Assembly: GCF_030936135.1 (NCBI RefSeq)
Contig: NC_082598.1
Span: 48,452,347-48,516,346, forward strand
Source: Gavia stellata
Lineage: Eukaryota; Chordata; Aves; Gaviiformes; Gaviidae
DNA length: 64,000 nt
Direction of reading: 5' to 3'
The notes below the pieces were generated by a model, which searched no databases, was not told where the DNA came from, and worked only from the letters and a program-made list of their open reading frames with translations. How positions within the stretch are numbered: position 1 is the first letter of the stretch; each line of letters opens with the position of its first letter. Below, piece by piece: positions 43,101 through 55,149 of this stretch. The position numbers and the translations under genes are program-made.

Positions 43101-46100
43101 TTTTTCTCTTGAGAGAGAGTCCCTCTTGATAACATGTGGCATCAGTATTTTAAAAATATTATTTTACTCTTGAGTTTTAGAAAACTGAGGTAACCAGAAC
43201 AGATGAAATCAATGAAAATAAGAAAAGTTTAAGTGTAGTACACTAGCAGGAGAAACCAGTAATCGCTCCTATGTATGACCTGCTTTGTTTTCCTGTATTT
43301 CCTGTTTGAGTGCATCATTTGCAGTGCAGTATAAAATGTAATCATTAATACGACATTTTGTTGCTCTTCAGGACAAGAACTTGAGTATTTGATAACTGGT
43401 ACGCATCCATACCCACCTGGTCCCGGTAAGTAAAATTCTGAGAGTGTTCACCTGGGATTTCTGCCTTCCTGTAAGAACTAGGCATCCTCCATCCTCACAG
43501 GAGCAGGCTTCCTGCTGCTGTAAATCCATAGCTAATACTAGTGGGAAATGCCATTGAAGTCTTTTGTAGTATTGATGCAGAGAGTTTTGCGGCTGATCAG
43601 TGCTCTGGGATAGGAGGGAGGAGGAGGATTTAGGTACAGATGCAGTCTTCTCACTAAGCCTCAGTGGATGTGAGCTTGCTGCGAGGCAGTCATTCATTTC
43701 CATGAGATTTCACCTCCTGTGGTAACATCATCACAAAAATGTTCTAGGAATCCCCTCTCTGATATTGTCTTCCCCTTTCTCTTGGAGAGCTTGACGAGAC
43801 CCACATATCCCTGGTGCCTCCACTGTTGTGGCAGAGCTGCTCTTAGAATTTTGTTTTGAACAAGGCGGGAGAGGGGGGTGGTTCCAGCTAGAAAGAAGGT
43901 GAATGAAAAGAGGGAATGTATCCGGCTTTTCATTACCAGAGCAGAAAGGTGTAGGTATCACCACCTTGCTCTGAGAAAGAGACATTAGGGTCTAATAATT
44001 TTAGTGTCATTTGGTTTTGTCTGTGCTTGGAAGGGTTGTGTTTCTGTGTTGTTACATTGGACATTGCCAGTTGTCACTGATCAGTCCTGCTCTCTCCTTG
44101 TAGCAGTTTAGTTTTAGCTGCTGATCTTTTACTGTTAGTGCTTAAGTTTATTGCAAGTATGGTGGGGAATGTGTTATGGCTTGATTTGTAAGTTAACAAA
44201 TGTGAGTGTTCAATGGACCCTCAGCCATTAAAAAAATGTGCATAGTTGACTAACTGTGGGGACAAGAATTGCACACAGAGGTTTCCTCAAGTTCAGTGTT
44301 CTTTTAATAGAATCAGATATGTCACGGTTAAGAATTAGATTTCTTTCATTGTTGTTTCTTGTTTTAACCTGAGCATCTCACTAAAAAGTTGTCTTTGTTG
44401 TCAACTGCCAGAGCTTTGGCTAGGAAAAGAAATAGAGAAATGGGAGCGGAATAAATTCACCACTCTGCACCAAAACTACACTTTGCAAAGAGTTTTAAAA
44501 TTTTTTTTAAGAAGTGATCTGCCATTGTTAGGATGAGACTATAAATTTTAGATTGGGTATTAGGAAAAATTTCTTCACTGAAAGGGTTGTCAGACATTGG
44601 AACAGGCTGCCCAGGGAGGTGGTTGAGTCACCATGCCTGGAGGTTTTTAAAAGATGTGTGGATGAGGCGCTTAGGGACACGGTTTAGTGGTGGACTTAGC
44701 AGGCTTAGGTTTACAGTTGTACTTGATGATCTTAAAGGTCTTTTCCAACCTAAATGATTCTATGATTCTGTGATTATAAGTCATAGTCTGAAACTCTCAC
44801 TTCAGCAGGGCTAAACCTTTTGTAGTTCTGGCACCGCTGCATGATGCCAATCACCACATAGGGATGGCATAATAAACCGCACTAAAGGACCTAAGTTAGC
44901 AAATACTTCTCAAGATCATGTTTACTTTTGTGATGTTTTTATTTCCATAGTAGTTGAAGCTGGATAAAAAGATGGACGCTACTCGTAGTTAGGCTTTTTT
45001 TGTTTCCAGTGACAGAATGATTAACATTTTCTGCTCTAGAAATTGTGTACCTGCATATGTAGTAGAATTAAGATGGAAAGGATTTGAGCCAAAATAAAAA
45101 TATTAGTAGATTTGATTTGTGAAAAATGTCATTGAATGATGGGATTTAATATTAGAGGGGTGTGACAAGCCCTTGTTTGCAGGTGTATGTATACATATGT
45201 GTTTGTATAATATACTTTTTTTTTGTTTTTTTTTTTTTTTCCAAGGTGTGGCTCTGACAGCAGATACTAAGGTCCAGAGGATGCCTAGTGAATCTGCAGC
45301 ACAGTCCTTAGCCGTAGCACTTCCTGCTTCTCAGTCCAGGTACTGCTGTGTTACTTTAACAGTTTTGTAAGGCAAGACACAGGAGTCAGGATAAGAGCTA
45401 CTTTGAGTATTTTGAATGTGCTAATTTATAAAATGTTTAAAGACGCTACTTCTAGCGTGGCCAGGCGTCATTTTTCTATGCACATTTTTTGTCTTGGATG
45501 TCAGGAGAGGCAATGAGCAGAAGTTGGACAAGGGAAATTCTGTTTAGATAGAAGAGGAAAAAGTCGGGCTTTGTTTGTGGGTGTCTTCTATGTTGAGGTG
45601 GTCAGGCACCGGAACAGGTTGCCCAGAGAGGTTGTGGAGTCTCCATCCTTGGAGGTGTACAGCACTTGACTGGATGCAGCCCTCTGATACCTTATCACTT
45701 AGTGAAAGACAAAGTTGATTCCAATCCATCAACCATTTTCGTTCAACCTAGGCTGGATGCAAATCGGACAGCTGCTGGTGTGGGTGATATTTACAGGCAT
45801 GCTGGAATATCTGAGCGTTCGCAGCCCCCTGGGATGTCTGTGGTGAGTTTGTTGCACATCTAACGTGAAAAGTACTAGTGTTCACCAGATTGCTTCTGGA
45901 TTCATTTGTGTGTTGTGTGGAGATCTCCTGACTGAATAAATTTAATCAGTGTTGAGATGTCAGAGCGAGAAGGCTTTAGGTTTTAGGCAAAGAGGTAAGT
46001 TACAAAGCACAAGAGTAACCTTCCTTTTAACTTACAGGCTATGGTGGAAGCTGGTGGAAACAAAAATTCTGCGCTAATGGCAAAGAAGGCTCCAACCATG

Positions 46101-49100
46101 CCCAAACCTCAGTGGCATCCACCTTGGAAACTATACAGAGTAAGTTATGAATGTATGATGTGAACATGCATATGAAAGTAGATTAATATTTTATGTTTTA
46201 TAAAGACCTCAAAGCCTAACTTTTGCTTCTCATTCACAAAAATGAAATCAAATAAAAAGTGATCACAATTAAGTTGTATATGCACTCTTTCCTTAAATAA
46301 CAAAGAAATTGGATTACAAACATTTTTCATTCTATTTAGTAAATTATTTTGTGACTATTATTAATTTTATCCTTCTGTTTACATAGGTTTAGCTGTAGGA
46401 TGATAAATTCATTAAAGAGTTTGTTTGTTTTTTCTTTCCTCGTCAGATTCTTTGGTAGAGGAACTCAAAGACAAGGTGCAAAATTTGAAACTAATAACAT
46501 GTTAAAGAAATGCTCTAGCAATGTTAACATAATGAAATTGTCTCCAAAAACATTTAAAGGGAGTCAGTGTCTGAGTCAGCCAGACTTCTTTTACTTGCTA
46601 TGAAAATGGGGAAAAAAGCTGAATACTTTAATCACAAATTATCTCTGCAGTTTAGATTGCTTGACTTCTAGTCTTGTTTTTGAATTAGTCTCATTTGCCT
46701 TTTAATTTTCTTAGGGAATAGTAATAGCTGTTCCCCCAAAATCTCATATGATCTTTAAACATTTTGGTGATGACCATGACAGGGTAGCTGAGTTGAAGGG
46801 AAAAATCTCTAAGCATATGTATTGGTTCAGATCTCGTAACTTCTCAGGTGCATCTGTTCGAATGTGTACATACTGTATTTTTCTTTTCCTAAGGGGCGGT
46901 TGCTTACTATGAAATTTAAGCAATTTTATAATTTGTCTGAGAAAGGGTGAATATTATTTTGGTAATGTCAGGCTTCCCTGATATTTAAAGATCTCATGCT
47001 CTAGTATCAGAATTGTATTGTTTTAGTACTGTTCATCTAAATATGAAGAAGTCTAGACAGCTATCTCAAATGTACATGGCTGTGGTCTCATCTAGTCAGA
47101 AGAATCCACCTTAGCTTTCCAAAGTATTTCTGCTTTATTTCTGCCTAAGAACTTTTGGTGTGTTCTAGGTTTTTTTGAAATGAGCTGTATGACAGTATGT
47201 GAAGTATGACATCCAATGAAAACACCTATGGGCTTTGATTTTAGCTGTCTGACCTCGGAGAAATTAGGGAAACAAAGGCTGATGTAAGCAAGCCATATAT
47301 TGATAGAGCTTTTCTTGGGAGATCCATCTCCAGTATTTTGTTACCAGAAAGTTTCCAACATACTCATATTACCCCTTATTTGGGGAAAAGAACGTGGTGG
47401 TGTGCTTTAAGAGGTAGCTATTATATGGCAATGTGATTTAATAGCCAAGATTTTATATAATTGTTCTTTAAGTATTATTGTATAAGCACTATACAGCAGC
47501 ATAAAGAACTTGTGCTTAAATACAGTCTTTTTCTGCAAAGCCTGCAGTGTTGAGCCACAGTGTTACTGACTCTCAAAGGATTTGAAAAAGTTGCTTATAG
47601 GAGCAGGGTCTTTCTGTACTGCAATTTCCTCGAGTCTGGTGTATGACCTGAATTTCTAGTAGTCTCTTCATTTAACTAAAGTAGAAATCAAGCTCTCTTC
47701 AGACCTGATTTCACATCTGACCTTTTTGGGGAGCATGCATTTCTTGGAGAAATTCCGATGTTGGAGAATGAAGATTGTATTGACAGATGTATGTGTATTA
47801 TTTCTGATTTAGAAAAATTTTTGTTCTTCCTAAAGGTTATCAGTGGTCACCTGGGGTGGGTGAGATGTATTGCAGTAGAACCAGGAAATCAATGGTTTGT
47901 TACTGGCTCTGCTGACAGAACTATAAAGGTAAGAGGTTGGAAGAGAACACGATGAAGTTTGGGGGTGGTTTTTTGCTCTCTTATTTAAAAAAGTCTTCAG
48001 CCCTTGGAAACAATATCTTGGTTACTGCCTGCAGAATAATGCACTGCAGAAAATTTTTTATTACCTAGTCATAGAGGATTTCTGGAATGCTACTTCTTGA
48101 GATTTCATTTATTACATGGTAGTAGCTGGAAAGCAAATGTTTATGTTACTGTAATTTTTAACTTAAAATGCAGCAGGATCATTTACATCTGGGCTGGTTA
48201 CCCAGACTCAACGTGTAGCTTTTACCTGTGTACCTCAGAATACCTATTTTGATGCAGATTTGGGACCTTGCTAGTGGCAAATTGAAATTGTCTTTGACGG
48301 GACACATCAGTACTGTACGAGGAGTGATAGTAAGTGCAAGAAGTCCGTACCTCTTTTCATGTGGAGAAGACAAGCAAGTGAAATGCTGGGATCTTGAATA
48401 CAATAAGGTAAGCTGTAGTTTCTTTAATTGGAATTAATTGGTGGTGGCAAAAATAAAAATTAAAGCATTTAGAATATTCTTTCAAATATCCAGTTAAAGT
48501 GTGTATACGTTTTTTTTATTCATCTAGGTTATCAGACATTACCATGGTCATCTAAGTGCTGTTTATGGTTTAGACTTGCACCCAACAATAGATGTACTGG
48601 TAACATGTAGCAGAGATTCAACAGCACGAGTAAGTATAGCATTGTTACATTTTAACATCTTGATATGTCAGTGTGTTTCAACATCTTCCATTTGTGAAAG
48701 TGAATACTTACCAAAAATTAACATGAATCAAGATGAAAATACTAAGATTATTTACTCTAGCTTTGTCTTCCATTGTCAATAAAACTGAAGTGTCAATACA
48801 CAAAAATGTAGTGTTACTTTCTGAGAATGTTTTATTTCTTAATTTATTAGGTAGACTGCATAGTATATATAGTATCCCTTAGTATCACTTAGCATTTAGA
48901 AGTTGGTATGGTTTTATGGTGACTAAGTTAACTGTATGCCTAGAAATTCAGTGGCAGGCTCCCTGCTCCCCTTGAAATTTGCCAGCTGAGGCAGTTGTGT
49001 GATGAATTGTTGGATGAAAAATACAACCTAAAAATAATTTTTTAATCTCTAGAACTATGGCAAGTTAATACATTGAATGTGCACCTGTTATTGACTTCTG

Positions 49101-52100
49101 TGACTTACTTACTGTGAATTCATAGATTTGGGATGTCAGGACGAAAGCCAGTGTGCACACACTATCAGGACACACAAATGCGGTAGCAACAGTGAAGTGC
49201 CAAGCTGCAGAACCACAAATTATTACAGGTATAGTGGGCATGGTTTCACAAGTAACATGATTGAAAAATCTGATCATGAGTGTATTTGTTCAGTAATTGT
49301 GAGGTTCATAATGTTATCTTTGTTAATTTACTCAATTTCTCTTACTAGTTTTCAGTTGAAAATGGGCCATTCAGTGGCTATTTCATACTATTAATGGAAT
49401 GTTTAGGCAAATACAGCTATGCATTATTTGAACATTTTTCTGCACTTCCTTTGTTTCTGTTTTACATTTTTTGTTGTAGTATGTGTTGAGACTTGAATTT
49501 TCTGTGATATTTCACAGTTCTCCCCAATTCAGTTAAGAAGTGTCCAGTACCATGGTTAAATATAAGGTTCATCTTCTTTCCCATTATGTCAAAATCTAGC
49601 TTTGCTGTGTAACTACTTAGTTCTTGAATTTCAAACTGCATAAACAATTACAACCCAGCATCTTTCTCGTCTGAGGTGGCATTAGTATCATCTTTTTGTA
49701 ACAAGCATAATATTTTTGTCTCTTTCACATGTAAAGTATTGGCTGCTTTATCAAAATAATAAGCATGAAAGAATCAATATGATGGTTTCTACTATTTTTT
49801 TTCTTTTCATTGTAGGCAGTCATGATACTACCATACGGCTCTGGGATTTAGTGGCAGGAAAAACTCGTGTTACTTTAACAAATCACAAGAAATCTGTAAG
49901 AGCAGTAGTGCTACATCCAAGACAGTAAGTTTTTCTCATTCTTTTACACTTTCACGGTTCATAACATTGGGTGGTGACAGAAAGCTAATGTGAGTGATGA
50001 TTCACAGAAAGCTAATGTGAATGGTAAGGCATAATAATGTGAAAAACTAATGAGCTTAGAATGCTATAAAAATGTACATATCAGTTCTCAAATACCTTCG
50101 CTACACTGTGCTACCGAAGTATTGGCACTGGTGTACATAACAGTCCTGAGAATGTCTATATCCCACAGAATTTTTGTATGTGCCTTTGATGCAGTCCTTG
50201 AGAAATCAGTGACACTGGGCTTTGTAAGGCTAATAATAAATATGTAACTGAATGATTGTTAGCAGAAAGTGAAATAGTTTTGTAAAAGGGTACATGTGTG
50301 AATAATGCTAAAGGAGACAGTGATTACTACAAAGGGTTTTTTAATATGTGCTTCACTGCACAAGGCATTTCAGTCTAACTGGCCATAAAAAGAAACTTCT
50401 TATAAGTATTCAGTCTTTGAAGGTGGGTGTTGTTGGAAGTGCTCTGAATTTAGATACTATATTTGATGCATCGACAGTTGCCTGTTCAGATAAATCCCCA
50501 TTAAAACAATGGAGAAAAGGAATTCACATAGAACTGCAGTACTTCAATATCTTAAAACAAAATTCTGTCAGTGCAGAAATTTAGAATCTTTGATGAGACT
50601 CAATTCTGATCCAATCTGTGTGTCTGAAAAATTATAAAAATCTCATGCTATGGCTGTTAGCTGTAGCAGAGAAAAACCCTAGTTTTACTTATATTCTGCA
50701 AAAAAATACTCTAGTTTCAGATTCATCAAGCGTATCTCTTTGAAAAAAAACTTGAAGTGTTTTTATCAAGCAGTAGCAAATGTCAGCCTAGTCTTTTTAT
50801 ATTTCACTATTTCTATTTTTTTAGTCTTCCAGTATTTTTTTTCCTCGTAATCCGTTTTTTATTGAAGAATCTATTAAATAGGCAGCAAATTGCTTAGATG
50901 TTGTGGCAACTGAAAATATTCCTACAGGTTTTTGTATGTGCTACCCAAATAACCCTGTGACTGCTTGCACATGTTAAAATGAGGGAATTGATTCTTTTGG
51001 GGTAACTCAGTAAAACAAATTCTCTTTCATAGTTCACTTTTTCACAGTGCTTTATTTTTGGTTTTGTAGTTTTGGAAGACTAGCCAATACTAGGGGGTTT
51101 TTGTTCTGTTTGTGGGGGTTTTTTTCCCTGTTACCTTTGATGATGCCCTTATACCTGAAAATTTGCCAGAATAACAATTGACGAGAACTTAATGTGCTTT
51201 TTACATATTTGTTTGCATATTAACATTCTATACGGCATAGGATTTATCATGTTTAGGTAGTCTATGGAAAGGAAAAGGAAGAGGAGAGATAAGTAATTCA
51301 TGACTTCATAAAATTGCTTCATTTTATGTGAAGTAAAAATGTCAGAAAAGCAATTTTAGTGTTAAGTAACTTTGCAACTAGCGTTTAACAGTAGTTTCAA
51401 TGGAGGACATTCGCTATCCCTGCAGCTATTTTGAACTTTAACGTACTGTGCTTATTTTGTTTCAGTTACACATTTGCATCTGGTTCTCCAGATAATATTA
51501 AACAGTGGAAATTCCCAGACGGAAACTTCATTCAGAACCTCTCTGGTCACAATGCTATTATCAACACACTGGCTGTAAATTCTGATGGTGTTCTGGTCTC
51601 CGGAGGTAAAAATGAGAAATACATGTTCATATTTCTTTCCCCTCTCCATGCCCCCACATATATATAGCTGGAGGTCCTTAGACAAAGGTGCTTGCTGAGC
51701 TCTCCCTTATCTGGACCTGTAAGCCTGCTACAGCATACAACTTCATTTGATAGTGAGTAGGGCCACTTTTATTTTCTTGGATGTTACTGAGCTGCATGCA
51801 CAAAAATGTATTTGAAAGGACTTTTAATCTGCAGCAGGGAAGAGGTTTCCTTTTCTCAGTTCGCTGCTGCTGCAAGGCTTCAGAGTCCATCCTCTTGATC
51901 TTCTGAGTCTGAATCATTAGTGTCCCCTCGGGAGTGGTGTGGAAACTGGAAGCTGCCTGGGAGACATCTGGTTCTTTGGGGCTGCTCTCAGTTGGTAACA
52001 TGTTGATGCAGTGAGAATGGATAGAGGGTATAGAAACATCTTGCTAAAGCTTGCTGTACTATTTAAACGTGAATTCTTCCCTGTTTTTTTTTTATGCAGT

Positions 52101-55002
52101 ACAAATGTATTGGTTCTGTTGCCTCAGTTTCTTGCACACATTTTTTGATGTTATATTTGTATCATTTAAAAGATTGATAGCTAATCTCCAAATTTTATTT
52201 GGCTCTGTGAATCAAAACCATGTTTACTCAGCAATATTATATGTTCAAGTGTTCTGAAATTAAGGAACTAGCCACTTGGCTCCAGTGCCTATGGGAGGAT
52301 TTTGTCTATTGTGATACATCGATTTAATTCTTTCACTCAAAAGCTTCAAGAATTTAATAATCATATGATATACTACAGTATTGTTAGTGGTCTGTGAGCC
52401 CCCAAAGTCTTGGAACTACTAGTTTGTGTTCATGTATCTGTGTTGTGGGGGTAGAAGGAGAATCCTGAATGCTTACTGTATCTGATCGGCTTAATGGGCA
52501 TGGTGGTGGTTTTTCTTGGTTGATGGTTGGACTTGATGATCTTACAGGTCTTTTCCAACCTTAGTGATTCTGTGATTCTGTGAATAGTTTCATGTAAGAA
52601 CATTTATTTCATATTGCAGGTAGCATTTTTGTATATATTAGTTACCCAAGCACTGTAATAAAAATATTTTGGTGGAAGTATGTGTTACTAAAACCATAAT
52701 CTGTGATGTTCCTGAGAGTTTTATGTTTGTACAAAGCAAAGTACTTATGCAGACTTTTTTTAGTGACAAGCTTTTTTGAAAGTAGCTTCTAGAAATCCCA
52801 GCTGAAATCAGATCTTTTCATTAAGGCATTTTGTCTACATAGTAGGGAGATGGTGTGTTTTTAATGTAGATGCTGTTATAAACAGGAAATGAGTAAATAC
52901 TGTGGAAAAAGGAAGTGCTAATATGACAGCTTGAGATCTGAGCTCTAGAGAAACAGTCCAAGATTCCATGGGAAACCAGAGTTAAAGTGGAAGGTTAAAC
53001 CCAAATCTAAGCAGATACTTACGAAAAACATTTCTGTGTTTGTAAGCAGAGCATAACAAAACAAAGTAACAGTTAAGTTACACTTTGGATCACTGAAATG
53101 CATTTGGTCCCATTTAGTCCCACGTGCTTTTGATATGGTATGTTCTGTAGGCTAGGGATGTGGAGTAAGATGGAAGTGTGCTAAGCTGGAGTCGGAAGAT
53201 AGCTAATTATATTGTCAGCTTACCCTGGTTATGTTTTCCAGTGTATATAAAGGGGGCCCTTGATTTTAAAATGTAGATAAAGCTCTATTTGACAACTGGC
53301 ATGTTCATAGTGAGAGCAGGAACTTGACAAAATACTGGACTGGGCTCATATTTCATTCTTTATTATTTTGAAGATACTTCTAGAAGGTCTTTGTAGGACT
53401 TTTTTGTGTTAATAGTAGTTGAGGCTTTAGAAAAACTTGTTACTTCTCCACAGAAAAAAACCCTATCACTTATGAAGCAACTTACTACAATTGCCTTGTG
53501 ATGTGGTGTGTTATCTCTGGGTTATCTGATGCAAAACCAGATGTGATTCTGAGGAAGCTTCCATCAGCCTTAGACAAGATCAGCCTTTCTTAACTAAGAA
53601 GGAAGCCAGTAGAAAATGGGAAACCTTGTAGGCTGTACTGAGCTATTCTACATGAATGTTATAGCTGATGTATTCCTGATGTACTAATTAGTTGTTCATG
53701 ATACTGTTTTTAGAAAACTGATAGAAATTAACTGGTTAAAATACTAAGTATGTTTGTTTGTTTTAGCTGATAATGGTACTATGCATCTTTGGGACTGGAG
53801 AACTGGATACAATTTCCAGAGAGTACATGCAGCTGTACAGCCAGGCTCTTTGGACAGTGAATCAGGAATATTTGCTTGTGTTTTTGACCAGTCAGAAAGC
53901 AGATTGCTAACTGCTGAAGCTGATAAAACCATAAAAGTATACAAAGAAGATGATACTGCGGTATGTTAATGTGCCTTTTTTAATGTATTTTTATGAAATC
54001 AAAAAAATGTTACACATCAATAAGGGGCATGCAAAGACTTGCGTAATCCATTTTACTGAAGTTTGAAAGCAATGTGTATGTAATAACATTAAGAGGACAG
54101 CAGCTAGTTTCTGCACTCCTAATGTCTTATTAACTGCTGTAGTACAAATAAGTGTCAGGTATATCAACTCCTCTGCAAAAGTCCTGTGTGATAAAAGTTT
54201 GGAGAAATCTTAATACAATAATGTACATTGTGTTTTGAAGCCTGTAGGGGGCTGCATGTGGTTGTATTGATTAAAACATGGGAATTAGCAAAAAGATTAA
54301 ATTTTAAGATTTATTGTACTTCTGTATATGATCTAGATTAGTCATTTGCCTTGACAGTTTTTAGAATTCAGAGTAAATAGCTTATTTTCAAACTGTTATT
54401 CTCAAATCTGAATCCATTTGCTAATGGAGAAGGCAATAGATTACTGTATAGTTTATTTGAGTATGTCTTCAGCAAAAAGAATATGAGGATTTTTATTAAA
54501 CCTTGGAATTTTTGCATTAGTTAGACTTGGAGCAACTCTTAGATATAAAGGAATGTTTTATCCATTTTGCGATTGGGCAAACTGTAGACTCTGGCATCTG
54601 CCAATACTGATGTAGATATCGCTGGAAGGACTGTCTCTGGAATTTCTGTTCCTGTGCTTTGATCATTACAGTGTTGTTTCTGAAATGCCATTGGCAACCT
54701 TATTTTTTTCCTTGTTGGGGGAAAAAAAACCAACAGAACAAGACTTGTCATGTACTTCAGGCAGTGGGATGATACAAAATTTAATTTGGGTAAATTAATT
54801 ACATAGTAGATTATCTAATTATAATGTTACATATGAAATAGGGTATATATACTATGAGAGTAATATTTTAAACTAAACCCTAATTACAGGTGAATTTCAA
54901 ATTAAAAATAATCCTTATGAGATTTTTCTTTTTTCCCTTTAGACTGAAGAAACTCATCCTGTCAGCTGGAAACCAGAAATTATCAAGAGAAAGCGATTTT
55001 AG
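39917..55002 (+). CDS. PLRG1: Pleiotropic regulator 1 (PLRG1), spliceosomal WD40 protein, 15 exons
   Basis: Nuclear WD40-repeat subunit of the PRP19/CDC5L complex needed for activating the spliceosome. Coding exons: 39917-39925, 41825-41931, 42171-42313, 43372-43425, 45246-45339, 45752-45842, 46038-46139, 47836-47928, 48258-48407, 48528-48629, 49126-49228, 49816-49924, 51466-51605, 53767-53960, 54943-55002; 516 aa (human 514). The N-terminus is [20 protein letters not shown]. The segment [19 protein letters not shown] precedes seven WD40 blades from about residue 201 ([78 protein letters not shown]). The end is [12 protein letters not shown]. Repeats are near-identical to human; the linker in exon 6 (about residues 136-166) diverges most. 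Exon 1 codes only three residues, as expected. Introns 4, 5 and 13 hold CR1 pieces. Confidence 0.96.
44551..44775 (+). repeat. CR1 LINE 3' fragment in PLRG1 intron 4
   Basis: About 225 bp: 'ggtattaggaaaaatttctt', 'ggctgcccagggaggtggtt', 'cttgatgatcttaaaggtc', then a TTCTATGATTCTGTGATT terminus. Same part of CR1 as the 38.4 kb copy but more diverged, and its ORF2 frame is interrupted, so older. Confidence 0.9.
45598..45686 (+). repeat. Old CR1 fragment just upstream of PLRG1 exon 6
   Basis: 'ggtggtcaggcaccggaaca', 'ggttgcccagagaggttgtg' and 'gagtctccatccttggaggt' match the CR1 ORF2 C-terminal region of an older subfamily. The 3' end of the element is missing. The recognisable part stops about 65 bp before the exon 6 acceptor. 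Confidence 0.8.
49977..50023 (+). repeat. Two-copy 20 bp direct repeat in PLRG1 intron 12
   Basis: The unit acagaaagctaatgtgagtg (49977-49996) recurs at 50004-50023 with one difference, separated by 7 bases. It starts about 50 bp inside the intron after exon 12. Probably a local tandem duplication. Confidence 0.75.
52489..52582 (+). repeat. CR1 LINE 3' end in PLRG1 intron 13
   Basis: 'cttaatgggcatggtggtgg', 'ggttggacttgatgatctta', 'caggtcttttccaacctta' and a double ATTCTGTG terminus. About 95 bp, severely 5'-truncated. The terminus matches the 38.4 kb copy closely, suggesting the same subfamily. Confidence 0.9.
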
Positions 55003-55123
55003 TGCAGCAACGTACTTATGCTGTAATTTTGTTTTGGCTTTCCGGAGAGCAGTCACATTTTGTTCTGCCTACAACGGCAGAGCAGGAAGTCAGTTAAGTC
55101 ATTGCTATTTCAACATGTTTTAT

Positions 55124-55129
55124 AATAAA
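55124..55129 (+). promoter_or_regulatory. PLRG1: PLRG1 polyadenylation signal
   Basis: AATAAA 122 bp after the stop codon, followed by TTTTAATTCTCTTTCCCTTTG, a T-rich downstream element. Predicts a short 3' UTR of about 140 bp. ATTAAA-type alternatives further on cannot be excluded. Confidence 0.8.
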
Positions 55130-55149
55130 TTTTAATTCTCTTTCCCTTT

